Shown here one piece after another: positions 33,561 to 46,038 of a stretch of DNA of 64,000 nucleotides (its first letter is position 1; the number at the start of each line of letters is the position of its first letter). The notes under the pieces are model-generated. The model was given only the letters and a program-made list of their open reading frames with translations. It did no database searches and was not told the DNA's origin. A program made the position numbers and the translations under genes. The stretch is from Siderastrea radians (Eukaryota; Cnidaria; Anthozoa; Scleractinia; Rhizangiidae): NCBI GenBank assembly GCA_964017195.1, contig OZ024888.1, positions 17,882,701 through 17,946,700 on the forward strand, written 5' to 3'.

Positions 33561-35148
33561 ACTGTATACGGTCAGTAAGTGCAGTACAGACTGTATCTAC
33601 AGATGTGTTCTTTCATGTATTAATCTCTCACTCGCAGTTTATATGTGTATGATATAATTTTTCACGTGTTTCACCTTCAAAGGGTATATTACCAGTTTGT
33701 GTGATACCCAAACAAATTTAATCGCAAAACAATCGAACGACTGGGTTCCATTGAGTTCGATTGATTTTTCGCTCGAATTCGTTCGATTGACTACAATGGG
33801 AATTGTTCAAAATTCAAACATGACAACGACATATTTTGTCCTGTTTCATGTAGCGAATATGGTTTTTCTTACCTTCAACGAAGCAAAACGGTGAATAAAA
33901 GATCGCACAACTTTGTCGATGGACCAGCCAACTTTCCGCTTACCACACACTAGTGCCCAGTGTACTCTGGTCACTCGCGTGACAGAGGCGAGCATGCTGC
34001 GAGCAGACTGGGCGCAAGTGTGTCCGCCTGGGGAATCAGTGTATGAGCTGAGGATTTGACGATTGACAATTTTGCAAAGGAAAGGTGAGAAATACCCTTT
34101 ATAACGAAGTATATGAAAAACTTAAGCTTATTTCGAAACCATTACTACTTGCTAATGGTCATTGTAGCGAACCAAAATCATCGAACGTTAGATCAATCGA
34201 ACACAGTCGTGACAGTCGTGTTAATTAAGGAAACTTATATTTGGTTCTGAAATCGAACACTCACAAAAAATTCCCGGCAATCGCACATATTTGAACGTCC
34301 GATTGCAAGGTGACTGCAAAACTGGCCCGTGCACAACTGAAATTCGATCGAAATTACATCTAGCATGTAGCACGAATGTTGTGCGTGCACAGGTAGCCCA
34401 AGCGTAGTAATTCGTGAGTCACCTCAGCTAGTTGTAGATGGTAGCGGTTGGAATTTATCGAGAATAACTCAAATGAAACTTATTTATCTTAACGCTATTG
34501 CCTCTTCATATGTCTTGCCTATGAACTTTGCTGCACTCTCAGTTAGAATTTGTGTGGTATTGCCGTTGTTTAATATAGATGTGGAAGCAATGCCGTTCTT
34601 AACCACAGGTAGCCCAAGCGTAGTATAAGAGTTTGTCAGGAGTTTGTATGGAAAATCGAACTGAGAATTCCCATTGATGAATAAATAAACTTTAGCAGGT
34701 AAAGCTCTTGAATGAAGAAGGTGAAATGTTCCTCGTGTTGTTTGCCATCTTTCTGTAAAGAGTTAGCACCTTTGAAGACATTTTTAATCTTCTACCCTAA
34801 CAGTGTACAAGAGGGGAAAAAAGGTTGGACAGAGAAGTCAGATTGGCATTCGAACCTGTCTCGAAAACGCCCCCAATATTCACATAAAAAAAGCCATGCA
34901 CTTACATTTTGTCTTCTCGAGCTTACATAAGACAATCGAAAAGATCGGACACTAGTTTGAAAAATATCACCGCCATTTATCCGTGACCATGCAGGGTAAG
35001 TTCCCCAGTTCGACTGTTAAAATCTCAGCCGGTGCTGGGAAGGAGTGTCAAAAAAAAATTCCCTTAACCTTCACAGAAGGACAAAATACAACATGTACAT
35101 ATACTTTATTAAGCAGCTTTACTTTTTAAAGCTTATTTACTTATCTAT
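33561..35148. other. Intergenic, nothing recognised
   Basis: Carries a short direct repeat CACAGGTAGCCCAAGCGTAGTA near 34390 and 34605. TTCGATTGA-type words recur around 33770-34330. No gene. Confidence 0.4.
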
Positions 35149-37175
35149 GGTTCCCACAGGGTGAATTAATTCTGCCCCAGAGGAGTTTCTTGGTTCCCAC
35201 AGGGTGAATTAATTCTGCCCCCAAAGGAGTTTCTTGGTTCCCACAGGGTGAATTAATTCTGCCCCTGAAGGAGTTTCTTGGTTCCCACAGGGTGAATTAA
35301 TTCTGCCCCTGAAGGAGTTTCTTGGTTCCCACAGGGTGAATTAATTCTGTCCCTGAAAAAGTTTCTTGGTTCCCACAGGGTGAATTAATTCTGCCCCCAA
35401 AGGAGTTTCTTGGTTCCCACAGGGTGAATTAATTCTGCCCCCAAAGGAGTTTCTTGGTTCCCACAGGGTGAATTAATTCTGCCACTGAAGGAGTTTCTTG
35501 GTTCCCACAGGGTGAATTAATTCTGCCCCCAAAGGAGTCTCTTGGTTCCCACAGGGTGAATTAATTCTGCCCCCGAAGGAGTTTCTTGGTTCCCACAGGG
35601 TGAATTAATTCTGCCCCCGAAGGAGTTTCTTGGTTCCCTCAGGGTGAATTAACTCTGCCCTCAAAGGAGTCTCTTGGTTCCCACAGGGTGAATTAATTCT
35701 GTCCCTGAAGGAGTTTCTTGGTTCCCACAGGGTGAATTAATTCTGCCCCCAAAGGAGTTTCTTGGTTCCCACAGGGTGAATTAATTCTGCCCCCAAAGGA
35801 GTTTCTTGGTTCCCACAGGGGGATTTAATTCTGCCCCCAAAGGAGTTTCTTGGTTCCCATAGGGTGAATAAATTCTGCCCCCAAAGGAGTTTCTTGGTTC
35901 ACACAGGGTGAATTAATTCTGCCCCTGAAGGAGGTTCTTGGTTCCCATAGGGTGAATTAATTCTGCCCCTGAAGGAGTTTCTTGGTTCCCACAGGGTAAA
36001 TTAATTCTGCCCCCAAAGGAGTTTCTTGGTTCCCACAGGGTGAATTAATTCTGCCCCCAAAGGAGTTTCTTGGTTCCCACAGGGTGAATTAACTCTGCCC
36101 CCAAAGGAGTCTCTTGGTTCCCAGAGGGTGAATTAATTCTGTCCCTGAAGGAGTTTCTTGGTTCCCACAGGGTGAATTAATTCTGCCCCTGAAGGAGTTT
36201 CTTGGTTCCCATAGGGTGAATTAATTCTGCCCCTGAAGGAGTTTCTTGGTTCCCACAGGGTAAATTAATTCTGCCCCCAAAGGAGTTTCTTGGTTCCCAC
36301 AGGGTGAATTAATTCTGCCCCCAAAGGAGTTTCTTGGTTCCCACAGGGTGAATTAACTCTGCCCCCAAAGGAGTCTCTTGGTTCCCAGAGGGTGAATTAA
36401 TTCTGTCCCTGAAGGAGTTTCTTGGTTCCCACAGGGTGAATTAATTCTGCCCCTGAAGGAGTTTCTCGGCTCCCACAGGGTGAATTAATTCTGCCCCCAA
36501 AGGAGTTTCTTGGTTCCCACAGGGTGAATTAATTCTGCCCCCAAAGGAGTTTCTTGGTTCCCACAGGGTGAATTAATTCTGCCCCCAAAGGAGTTTCTTG
36601 GTTCCCACACGATGAATTAATTCTGCCCTTGAAGGAGTTTCTTGGTTCCCATAGGGTGAATTAATTCTGCCCCTGAAGGAGTTTCTTGGTTCCCACAGGG
36701 TGAATTAATTCTGCCCCCGAAGGAGTTTCTTGGTTCCCACAGGGTGAATTAACTCTGCCCCCAAAGGAGTCTCCTGGTTCCCAGAGGGTGAATTAATTCT
36801 GTCCCTGAAGGAGTTTCTTGGTTCCCACACGGTGAATTAATTCTGCTCCTGAAGGAGTTTCTCGGCTCCCACAGGGTGAATTAATTCTGCCCCCAAAGGA
36901 GTTTCTTGGTTCCCACAGGGTGAATTAATTCTGCCCCCCAAAGGAATTTCTTGGTTCCCACAGGGTGAATTAATTCTGCCCCCAAAGGAGTTTCTTGGTT
37001 CCCACACGATGAATTAATTCTGCCCTTGAAGGAGTTTCTTGTTTCCCATAGGGTGAATTAATTCTGCCCCTGAAGGAGTTTCTTGGTTCCCACAGGGTGA
37101 ATAAATTCTGCCCCCAAAGGAGTTTCTTGGTTCCCACAGGGTGAATTAATTCTGCCCCCAAAGGAGATTCTTGGT
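35149..37175 (+). repeat. 44-bp minisatellite, about 46 copies
   Basis: The unit begins GGTTCCCACAGGGTGAATTA and continues ATTCTGCCCCCAAAGGAG then TTTCTT. Most units are exactly 44 bp, a few 43 or 45. Variants (CCCTGAAGG, GTCCCTGAAGG, AACTCTG, CCCATAGG, CCCACACGATG) recur in blocks at spacings of 264 and about 397 bp, so there is higher-order structure. The minus strand is open in places because three units equal 132 bases. A one- to two-unit relic lies at about 44835-44905. Confidence 0.97.
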
Positions 37176-39191
37176 TTCAGAAACAGGCTTGATTTCTGGC
37201 TCGGCTCAAAGTAGTCTCCCATTTCTCATTGACTTTCTAAACTTGAGCTCTACTCAGTGCGCCTTTGAAACTTCAGAGAAACAAATGTCTGCTTCTTGAT
37301 GGCCACGGGCACTTTTCAGTACACTACAATTGCACAATCTTGGAGCGTTGTCCGAAATTACCCTTTTTTATTCAATGAAAAACATGATATGGCTTACCAA
37401 ACTGTTTCAAAGATATCCATCACACTCCACCCAAGATGGCAGCCCTAAAAACATGAAAGCTAGATAGAACCGGACGCTCCAAAGAGTCACAATTATTACG
37501 AAGGCTCCGAAGAGTCCTGGGCCAATCCGGACGGTCTCATGCTGACATTGTGTCACCCTTCTTTGAAGAAGTAGTCAGTAGTATTGGGAAGTTTGTGCGT
37601 GCTCCAAGATAGAGCAAGGGAAAGAGTTTCACGGCATTAGAGGCTCCATGCCTGGTTCTCAGGAGCTGTCTCGACTTACTGTTAGTGTGGTAAAACAGGT
37701 GCACCAGCCCCACAAATCCTCGCGCACCGCGCTTAAGCAAGAAATGACGCCCAGTGTCAATGCCGCTATGCACAAATTACGTCACGAATTTCCAACCCTG
37801 CTGTAACTCAGACAAACAAACTGATTCATATAAGAATGTATGGAGAAGTAGTCTTGGTGAGCACTTCTTTGCGGCTTTCAAGTACCTTTTCACAAAAAGC
37901 TGAAATACCGGGCTCGTTGCTCAAGAGAAAACCTGAGATTATTCCTTGAAGCGACTGAAACGTTGATGAAAGTGCAAAGAATTTATGCAGAGTGGTCTGT
38001 CTCAAACATACCGGTATACGATTGAGCTTAGAAACGACAGTACTTAGAACAGGGCGCTAAAGCCGTCCATGAAAAAAAAGTAGCCTAGGTTTGAATTACA
38101 AAGAGAAGAAACAGTAACCTTTCCTTTGTTCCCGAAAAAGGATGCGCTTATTTTTATGCTTCTAACGGTGCTAGATTCAAATACCAGATAGCCGTTGATG
38201 TTAAAAGCGCAGAGTAAATGGCCTCATTGCACTGATGTTCGAGAATGAGTACCTCTTTCTCAAACTGTAGAGTACTATATTATTCTTTAACAAATGTACT
38301 CAAAGGCAAAATATTAGGGTTTTTACGCAAAAACAAAATTCGCGTTATTTAGAGACCCTCTGTTCTTGGTTGTTCTACTTTGCCACGAGCAGCAAATGTT
38401 TTGGATCATTTGGAAATCTCTTGGTTTGGACCTATTTTCAGATCTTTTTCTAGACCAGCGTTGCACACATTCTAGTCACGCAACCTCAGATCAGTGGTTC
38501 ACTTTTCCATCTCGCATATTTTTGGGAGCAAATCGGAAATGTTTTATTCCTACTGAAATTTCACCGCCCTCTTCCCATATCAATTTAGGGTCTTTTTAAG
38601 CCATTATCTCGAATCTCTGAATCCGTTTTCACTCTGTGAAGTAGCAATGGCTTTTAGTTATTCCACTTGAAGCTCACAAATCGTTCCAATGACGTTTACT
38701 GCTGTTCTCACTATTTTTCATGTCCAAAACGAATCCCGTTCATACAAAGCCTTTGAGCTTGACTGCAAATTTTGTCTGAGTCACGTAGGGGGTCCATTAT
38801 ATTTAGTAACAGGACCAGCGCTATTCACTGAAACAGTTACGTAACAGCTGTGCACAGCTTGGACTACAACCATCGTCGGTAGCATTGGAAAGTTTCAAAA
38901 TTGTGCCTTTCATTGTAGTTTCCATCTCCTTCCTTCATCTCAAAGTTGAGACTTAAATTTAACGATTGCACGCACACGCGTCAGACGTTCCTGTGAGGCT
39001 AAAAGAAGGGGGGACGGTGAAACCGTTTCTTTTGGACGTCTGTGATTGTCTATGTTTTCACAACTTATCTAACTACTCTGACAGTAAGCGCCTAGATGAG
39101 GTGCATAAGTAGAACGTCCATTGAATAGTAATACTTTTTGCAACTTTACATTTTCTCCAAGTCAAGTAGAGAAATCATTTTCTCTTTTCAG
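37176..39191 (+). other. 5' flank or presumed 5' intron of the unit-1 zinc-finger gene
   Basis: No coding exon recognised. Nearly identical to the equivalent part of unit 2, so promoter and any non-coding first exon are duplicated too. Ends in TTTTCTCTTTTCAG (AG at 39190-39191), a strong 3' splice site 52 bases before the ATG. Confidence 0.5.
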
Positions 39192-39243
39192 GCTGATGGA
39201 ACACGTACCATTGGTGATCATTACTAATCTACAAATTTGAACA

Positions 39244-41016
39244 ATGGCAACAAATCACGCAGAGGACGTTACAAGCAATCTAAAGGAACAAAAAACTACT
39301 CCTTTTGAGGAGAATTCAGAAAATCTACAGCGATTTGAGAAAACAAAGAATAGAAGGAATCCTGTTGAAAGTGATCAGGATGGCAAGAATCTTAAGAGAG
39401 TACACAGTGGAGAAAAACTCTTTCAATGTGACCAATGTGGTAAATGTTTTAGTAGCAAAAGTAATCGAAAGGTACATAAAAGAACGCACAGTGGAGACAA
39501 ACCTTTTGAATGTGGTGAATGTGGTAAATGCTTCAGTGTATCAGGAAGTCTAACGAGTCATACGCGAACACACAGTGGAGAGAAACCTTTTGAATGTGAT
39601 CAGTGTGGCAAATGCTTCTCTCAATTAGGAAGTCTAAAGAATCATAGGCGAATACACAGTGGAGAGAAACCTTTTGAATGTGATCAGTGTGGTAAATGTT
39701 TCAGTGTATCAGGAAGCCTGACGTGTCATAAGCGAACACACAGTGGAGAGAAACCTTTTGAATGTGATCAGTGTGGCAAGTGTTTCAGTGGATCAGGAAG
39801 CCTGAAGCATCATAAGCGAACACACAGTGGAGAGAAAGCTTTTAAATGTGATCAGTGTGGTAAATGCTTTTCTCAAGCAAGTACTCTAAGGAGACATAAA
39901 AGAATACACAGTGGAGAGAAACCCTTTAAATGCAAGAAGTGTGATAAATGCTTTTCTGTGGCAAGTAATCTAAAGTTGCATGAACGAACACACAGCGGAG
40001 AGAAACCGTTTAAATGCGATCAGTGTGGTAAATGCTTTTCTCAAGCAAGCACTTTAAAGCTACATGAAAGAACGCACAGTGGTGAGAAACCCTTTGAATG
40101 CGACCAGTGTGGTAAATGTTTTTTGCAGGCAGGTAATCTAAACGTACATAAAAGAACCCACAGTGGAGAGAAGCCTTTTGGATGTGATCATTGTGGTAAA
40201 TGCTTTTCTCAAGCAAGTACTTTAAAGATACATAAAAGAACACACAGTGGAGAGAAACACTTTAAATGCAATCAGTGTGGTAAATGCTTTTCCTACGCAC
40301 GTAATCTAAAGCAACATGAAAGAACACACAGCGGGGAGAAACCTTTTGAATGCGAGGAGTGTGGTAAATGCTTTTCGCGAGCAAGGAGTCTAAAGATACA
40401 TAAAACAATGCACAGTGGAGAGAAACCTTTTGAATGTAATCAGTGTGGTAAATGCTTTTCTCAAGCAAGTACTCTAAGGACACATAAAAGAATACACAGT
40501 GGAGAGAAACCCTTTAAATGCAAGAAGTGTGATAAATGCTTTTCTGTGGCAAGTTATTTAAAGTTGCATGAAAGAACACACAGCGGAGAGAAACCGTTTA
40601 AATGCGATCAGTGTGGTAAATGCTTTTCTCATGCGAGTACTCTAAAGACACATAAAAGAACTCACAGTGGAGAGAAACCGTACAAGTGCGATCAGTGTGG
40701 TAAATGCTTTTCTCAAAGAGGTAATCTAAAGCTACATGAAAGAACACACTTTGGAGAGAAACCTTTTGAATGCGAGCAGTGTGGTAAATTCTTTTCGCAA
40801 GCAGGTAGTCTAAAAGTACATAAAAGAACACATAGTGGAGAGAAACCTTTTGAATGCGATCAGTGTGGCAAGTGTTTTACTCACGCGGTTAGTTTAAACG
40901 TACACAAAAGAACACACGGCACGCAGACGCCCATCAAGTACGAGCAGCCAGACGACTCCTACAGCATTTATGAACTATTGTGTGACGTTAAAGAAATGAA
41001 ACAAGAACCGGTATGA
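39244..41016 (+). CDS. 18-finger C2H2 zinc-finger protein, copy 1
   Basis: A 590-residue protein from one exon. The N-terminal 55 residues are polar (MATNHAEDVTSNLKEQK...) with no KRAB, SCAN, BTB or ZAD domain. Eighteen regular C2H2 fingers then run uninterrupted to residue 557, joined by HSGEKPF linkers. Nearly all read C-x2-C-[GD]-K-C-F, with an extra Cys just before the aromatic core. All Cys2His2 ligands look intact, and finger 17 has KFF in place of KCF. Many fingers share helices (QASTLK/R in fingers 6, 8, 10 and 13), so the array grew by internal duplication. The 33-residue tail contains IKYE (564-567), DDSYSIYELL and MKQEP (585-589); both K-x-E sites fit the SUMO consensus. Poly-finger proteins of this kind are nuclear DNA-binding regulators; target unknown. 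Near-identical paralog at 49947-51719. Confidence 0.97.
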   Translation: MATNHAEDVTSNLKEQKTTPFEENSENLQRFEKTKNRRNPVESDQDGKNLKRVHSGEKLFQCDQCGKCFSSKSNRKVHKRTHSGDKPFECGECGKCFSVSGSLTSHTRTHSGEKPFECDQCGKCFSQLGSLKNHRRIHSGEKPFECDQCGKCFSVSGSLTCHKRTHSGEKPFECDQCGKCFSGSGSLKHHKRTHSGEKAFKCDQCGKCFSQASTLRRHKRIHSGEKPFKCKKCDKCFSVASNLKLHERTHSGEKPFKCDQCGKCFSQASTLKLHERTHSGEKPFECDQCGKCFLQAGNLNVHKRTHSGEKPFGCDHCGKCFSQASTLKIHKRTHSGEKHFKCNQCGKCFSYARNLKQHERTHSGEKPFECEECGKCFSRARSLKIHKTMHSGEKPFECNQCGKCFSQASTLRTHKRIHSGEKPFKCKKCDKCFSVASYLKLHERTHSGEKPFKCDQCGKCFSHASTLKTHKRTHSGEKPYKCDQCGKCFSQRGNLKLHERTHFGEKPFECEQCGKFFSQAGSLKVHKRTHSGEKPFECDQCGKCFTHAVSLNVHKRTHGTQTPIKYEQPDDSYSIYELLCDVKEMKQEPV

Positions 41017-41280
41017 TAATATGACTTAAGAGACGTGTTTTAGCGAGAAATACCTCATAAGAGTGCACTTTGAAGAAAATTCTACCTTGTCAATATTGGC
41101 CAAGTTATAAAGAGAATAGTAGGAGAAATAATGGGAGTGGTCTTATTTCAGATATAATTATAGTTTACGTATTAACCCTTTTCACATTAAAATCGAGGGA
41201 AGAGAAACAATCGTCGAGTCTTTATCCGAATAGAAATCACACAAAACGCTGAAGTTTAACATTAAGACAGTACAGGTGGT

Positions 41281-41286
41281 AATAAA
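41281..41286 (+). terminator. AATAAA polyadenylation signal
   Basis: Canonical hexamer 265 bases after the stop of copy 1, conserved in copy 2 at 51984-51989. Confidence 0.5.
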
Positions 41287-44200
41287 GTAGACGGTAATGT
41301 AGATTAAATGAAACTCGTAAAATTTTCTATTGGATAAACGTATTTGCAGCATTCGGATTAAGAATAAATATTTGATCGACGTTCATATGAAATTTTGAAC
41401 GCACCTTAACAATCTTAAGACTTGCAGTTTTGGCTACGTGGTTCAGTGAGTGAGGTTCCTTGGTTTTATGACTCTTACGAAGAAAGAATATTTGCAGGGG
41501 GAGGATCCAGGAAGTTCGATGGAAGTGGTCCAAATGGCGCCCTTTTCTTGATACTTCATAAGCCAAAGAATTAAAGATCAGCGACGAAAACTCCCCTATT
41601 GGCCTGAAGCGATGAAAGGCGGCTGCGTTCGGAGGCGCTCAGTTTTAGCAAATTTACGAGATTTCCCGGTAACCTTGGTAGACGTGTCCTAGGCCGTCTC
41701 TTTCCTGTTATTCATTTTAAACTTGAATGGATTTGATTATTACATAACAAACTAGACAAGCACAGATTTGAATGACGGGGCGGGAGGCGCGGTCCCCCTT
41801 GAACCTCCCCCCAGATCTAGATACGCCACTGACATGTGACAATTTTTTGTTTTGACCATTTATCTGCCGGCTTGGTTTGAAATATTCCTTAAATTCTAAA
41901 CCATTTAGTTTGAACAGTGTTTTGTAGCATAACTCTACTAATTAGTTTTATAATGCATATAGTCTTTGAGTTATTATTTTACGGATATTTGTAGTGTTTA
42001 GGTTTCATTGTATATTTACAGTTCTTTGTTACTATTTTGATCATCACATTGTAAACACGTTTTGTAGTTTTTGTTACTTATTTTCTGTAGATCCTTTCTA
42101 GTATTAAGAATGTGCACGGCCCCTCTGAATATCAGCTTCGTTGCAGACTGGTCCACCCTGCCAAAATAAAGTTTATCTTTATATATTTAATCTCTCTAGG
42201 TTTGGCCTGCAGGACTTACTGTATTCATCAACCTAGGACACTTCCTGCAGTTAGTGTTGTATGACAATCTTAAGGCTCCCTTTTTAGCGTTTCATGTGCC
42301 GTTATGTGTAAATAAAATGGGGTCACCAAATGCGGAAACACCTACTGAAGAATTGGAAAAGCATGAAGAACAGCTCCTTGTTTTTCTTTCCTACAGTGTG
42401 CCTTAGGTGCGCAAGTTGTCGGTTTGTTTTAATGCCGATAACGTACGTCGGCGTGTTTCGGAAGATCCTTTGAGTCGGTTACTCGAAGGTGTTTGCAGCT
42501 ATTGATGCCACTGACTGACATGATTATCTTGGCATTTGGTCATAAAAAAACACTTGCTTATTGCCCCGCGCTGGCCCGCAGCAGGACTCAAATAACTTGG
42601 GGCGATCGAATGGTCCAAGAGCCTGTCCAGGCCAGCGAACAAAACATATTGAGAGCGGAGAAAAACTGAGAAGAAACTGGGGAGAGAGGCCAGGGTTCCC
42701 TTCACATTTTCCTTCTGCAGTTCTAAGACCATTTTATGTTTGAGAAAATGCTCTTAGTTTTGACTTCACCAGAACCTTGACCCCAAAACATTTCCCGTGA
42801 CATGACTCTACACAAACATGGCCCATGTCATGAGTTTCCTGCAAAAAGTTGTTTTTACAACAGCCAACGAAGCCCATGCAGTCTTGAAATTGAAACAGCC
42901 AAAATGGATCTCCTGTTACACACGCTTTCTGCCCCGCTAAAATAAAGTGTTGCTTTCTGAGCTACTTAGCAAGCGATACGAACTAGTGAGACCGTATACA
43001 GGAGGGCTGGGTGGGTTACCATTTGTCTCAAAACTCTTGGAATTCCACTTGGAATCTAAATGGCAACACTCGTTTCTGATAAAGGCAAAAAAAATCTGGA
43101 ATGAACTGAATTTCTTGAGTTTATTCCAAATTCAATACAGTTTCCGAACGAAACATGGGTGTAGCATTTGCTTTTCTGTTATTCGTAGACCCTTTAACCA
43201 ATTTTTTGGCCACTCAGTTTCAGTCGATTCCTGGTTTCCCGAGTAACACTTCAGTATTTTTATTATTACGTCTGTAGACGAAGAAAAAATACAATACAGT
43301 CTTAATATTAACTAAGATTAAAATTATAAGATGAGTTGAAGGTATAATAAACACTAAACTAAAAGTCGTACATGAAATTCAAAAATTTCATAAACCGGAT
43401 CGTGACCCCTTCGCAGACGAACGAGCAACATTTGTTTCGTTGCGTGACAGAACACTGTGAACAGACTGGGCTCTAATGTGTTTAATGGCTGCTCTCATCT
43501 GGCGTGCATTCCGTGCAATGGTGGTTCGAAGACTTTGCAGCTCACCCTTATATTGACTGTTTTACGGCGTACAGGTAAGACGAACTTCATAAGAATGTGT
43601 TTAGAAGGTAAAGTAACGATATAGCTAAAGATAACTGTATCTCCACACCAAAGAAGAGAGAAACCCTAAACGGTCCATTGTTTACTCTGATAACATCCCC
43701 CGAGCGAAAGAAAAAACGCAGCTTGATTTACTCCCCCACAGGCAGCCAAAGCTTTAGTTATGAGCCAAAATTCATGAATCTGTATGAAATTAACAGTGTT
43801 CCTTTGTTTATATCTTACTTACGTGCTATTTGGGGCAAAGGTTCGTTCTCCGAGAGAGAATATATTTATTTAATAGTCGTCTTTCTTTTAATTTGCGTCT
43901 TTGACAATAATGATTTGAATGGTCTTCAATATGCTCGCACAACAGCATGTCTGTCAAAGCGTACAGAGATCAAAGCAACCACAGCCTGGCTAACTATGGC
44001 TATCTATGCTTGGGTTGAGTAGACTTGTTCGTTAGTTATTACACAGGGAGGTCAGGGAGCATGTCTGCTGAGTTTTCTTCCAAAGATTTTCATAAGTTTT
44101 CATTTTCCAATTCAGTCATCGACACCTTGTTCAAAGAGTTGAAGAAACAGTTAAGTCTGGCATTAAACTCCAGAAATAAATATTGGATTGTCTATTTCAT

Positions 44201-44290
44201 GAGTTGTGGGTTAGAAGGTGGGTTGACTCCAAGTTCATCAATAATATAGTAAACAGTGGAATGTTGGGCTAGGCATTGATTTTAGTGTTT
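41287..44290 (+). other. Unit-1 3' region, no gene recognised
   Basis: No coding region recognised. The part 41331-42620 pairs with 52036-54050 at visibly lower identity than the gene region. 42715-44290 pairs with 58105-59420 plus 62827-62960. The target homologue of the foldback insertion is at about 44150-44160 (GAAGAAACAGTTAAGTCTGG). Confidence 0.5.
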
Positions 44291-44480
44291 GAACAGGGCG
44301 ATTGATTTCATTTTTCAAGCCTAAGGACTGACTTCAGTAATAATTTTCAAGGCCTTTTAGGGTCGAGCACTGATTTTTTGGCTACACAGAATCTCTCTGC
44401 CTAGCTCCAATTTGTAACTTGAATCTGAAATCTGAAATTTGTTTTTTGTACTTATATGACATATGCAGCTGCAACAGGCT

Positions 44481-44518
44481 CTTTGCATAACCGTGTCCCA
44501 TGACACGGTTATGCAAAG
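44481..44518. repeat. Perfect 17-bp inverted repeat, 4-base loop
   Basis: CTTTGCATAACCGTGTC and its exact complement. Close to the junction between the two duplication units. Confidence 0.85.
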
Positions 44519-44947
44519 GGCCTATTTCTGCAATTCCCTGGAATTTCTTATACTCCACATAAGAGAAGAGGACTTGATTTCACAATCACAAGAGGGATAA
44601 TAAGCTAGTATATTTTTTTGCATATTTAGCTGTTTTCCTTTAACCAATAAGCTTATATATTTACGCAAAACCTTAGGCCAAGGAAATAAAAAATTTTCCA
44701 ATTTTTAAAGTTCTGAATAGCACACTGATATTTGCTAAAGAAACTGCTGCTTCTGTGTACATCAAGAAGAATTAAGCTTACTTCTACCACCGAAAGTTTT
44801 TTGTTTTCCTCAACGGAAAATAAATTTACCTCGTAAAGGAGTTTCATGTTTCCCATGACAAGGGAATTACTTCTTGTGCCCCCAAAGGAGTTTCTTGGTT
44901 TCAGAAACATTTGATTTCTAGCTTGGCTCAAAGGGGTCTCCCATTTC

Positions 44948-46007
44948 CAGTGTTCTCCTTATCAGGCGGTAACCAGTAAATTTTACCGCTTGTAGCACCG
45001 CTTGTTACCGGTTAGCCAGAACCAGATAAAGGCGTGGATTAGAAACATCCAACAGTTTGGGATGGTGAAAGATTTATTATCGGATTGTATTATGACAAGA
45101 TTTATGTCCATCGTACTGCGTACCTAGCCTGCACCGCAGACGGAATATGACCGTTAGATTACATCTGTGACGCAGGCTACAGCATACCACGTAAGTGTAG
45201 CTTTAGTAACTTTTCTCATTCTCCATGCGTTTGTGCAATATTAGACGTAGTCTTATCATCTCGACATTTCTAAGTTTGTGAGATAATAGTCTCATCTTCT
45301 CTACGTTTCTCCACACGTTTCTACCTTAGTAAGATGTTAGTCGTATCTTTTTAACGTTTCTCCGTATGCCAGTACATTCTTAAGGTATTAGTCTTCTGGA
45401 CATTTTCCATGCGATAGTGTGTTCGTCAGTGGTGTAAGGCGCGGTCTTATGTTCTCGACTGTCGACATTTCTCTGTACGTTAAAACATTCGAAAAATATT
45501 ATTGTTATCTTCTCAACGTTTGTCCGTGTGCTTTTATATTCGTAATTTAGATGTTGTTAGTTGTATCTCCTTAACATTTCTCCGTACGTTAGCATTGTCG
45601 TGAGATACTAGTGTTATCTTCTTGACGTCTACATCCGTACGTTGGTTTGTTCAGGTTTGTTCATAATTTACTCTTAGTATTGTCTTCTCCTCGGAGTTCT
45701 TCGTTTGTGCCTTTGTAAGGAGTATATCTCATCTTCTAGGCGTTTCTCAGTACGTCTTTTAGGTTGCTGTAAGCTTTTTCTTCTCGACGTTTATCTGTAC
45801 GTTAATATGTTCCAAGTGACAGGAATTACAAACGTCAACCGTTTTGAAGGGTTTTCAAGACGTGTGTTAGCCAAGTGTCATGCCAGCAACAATTCGGGTC
45901 TCATGACGACAATTCCACACCAGGGAAGAAAAAGATTTTCAACAGAGCTGCTTTACCGGTCCAAAAAACTGACTTACCTGTTACCCTGAAAACTAGGGAG
46001 AACACTG
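44948..46007. mobile_element. TIR element, 1060 bp, ends CAGTGTTCTCC, copy 1
   Basis: Inverted ends CAGTGTTCTCC / GGAGAACACTG are flanked by CATTTC on both sides (44942-44947 and 46008-46013), and the joined flank matches the uninterrupted sequence at 37220 and 47420. Just inside the left end is TTACCGCTTGTAGCACCGC. The body is a degenerate array of 50-60 bp units with words such as CTTCTCGACGTTTCTCCGTA and CGTTAG. A 58-bp mini-element (45123-45181, TAGCCTGC/GCAGGCTA ends) is nested in this copy only. No transposase seen. Confidence 0.8.
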
Positions 46008-46038
46008 CATTTCTTGTCAGCTTTCTTAACTTGAGCTC

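Larger units (their letters stand above)
37176..44290 (+). repeat. Segmental duplication, unit 1
   Basis: Shares sequence in the same order with unit 2: 37195-37567 with 47395-47766, 37570-41330 with 48288-52035 (very high identity, includes the zinc-finger gene), 41331-42620 with 52036-54050 (lower identity), 42715-44150 with 58105-59420, and 44150-44290 with 62827-62960. Unit 1 lacks the transposons that interrupt unit 2 and therefore serves as a natural empty-site control. Confidence 0.9.

Noticed and set aside
35149..37175. CRISPR-like or coding repeat array
   Set aside because: Units are contiguous with no unique spacers and drift by single bases, so it is a minisatellite. Minus-strand open stretches arise because three units make 132 bases and are broken by 43- and 45-bp units.
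42947..44249. Several 70-115 residue frames in unit 1 as a gene
   Set aside because: The collinear sequence at 58380-59410 does not preserve these frames, so they are not under coding constraint.
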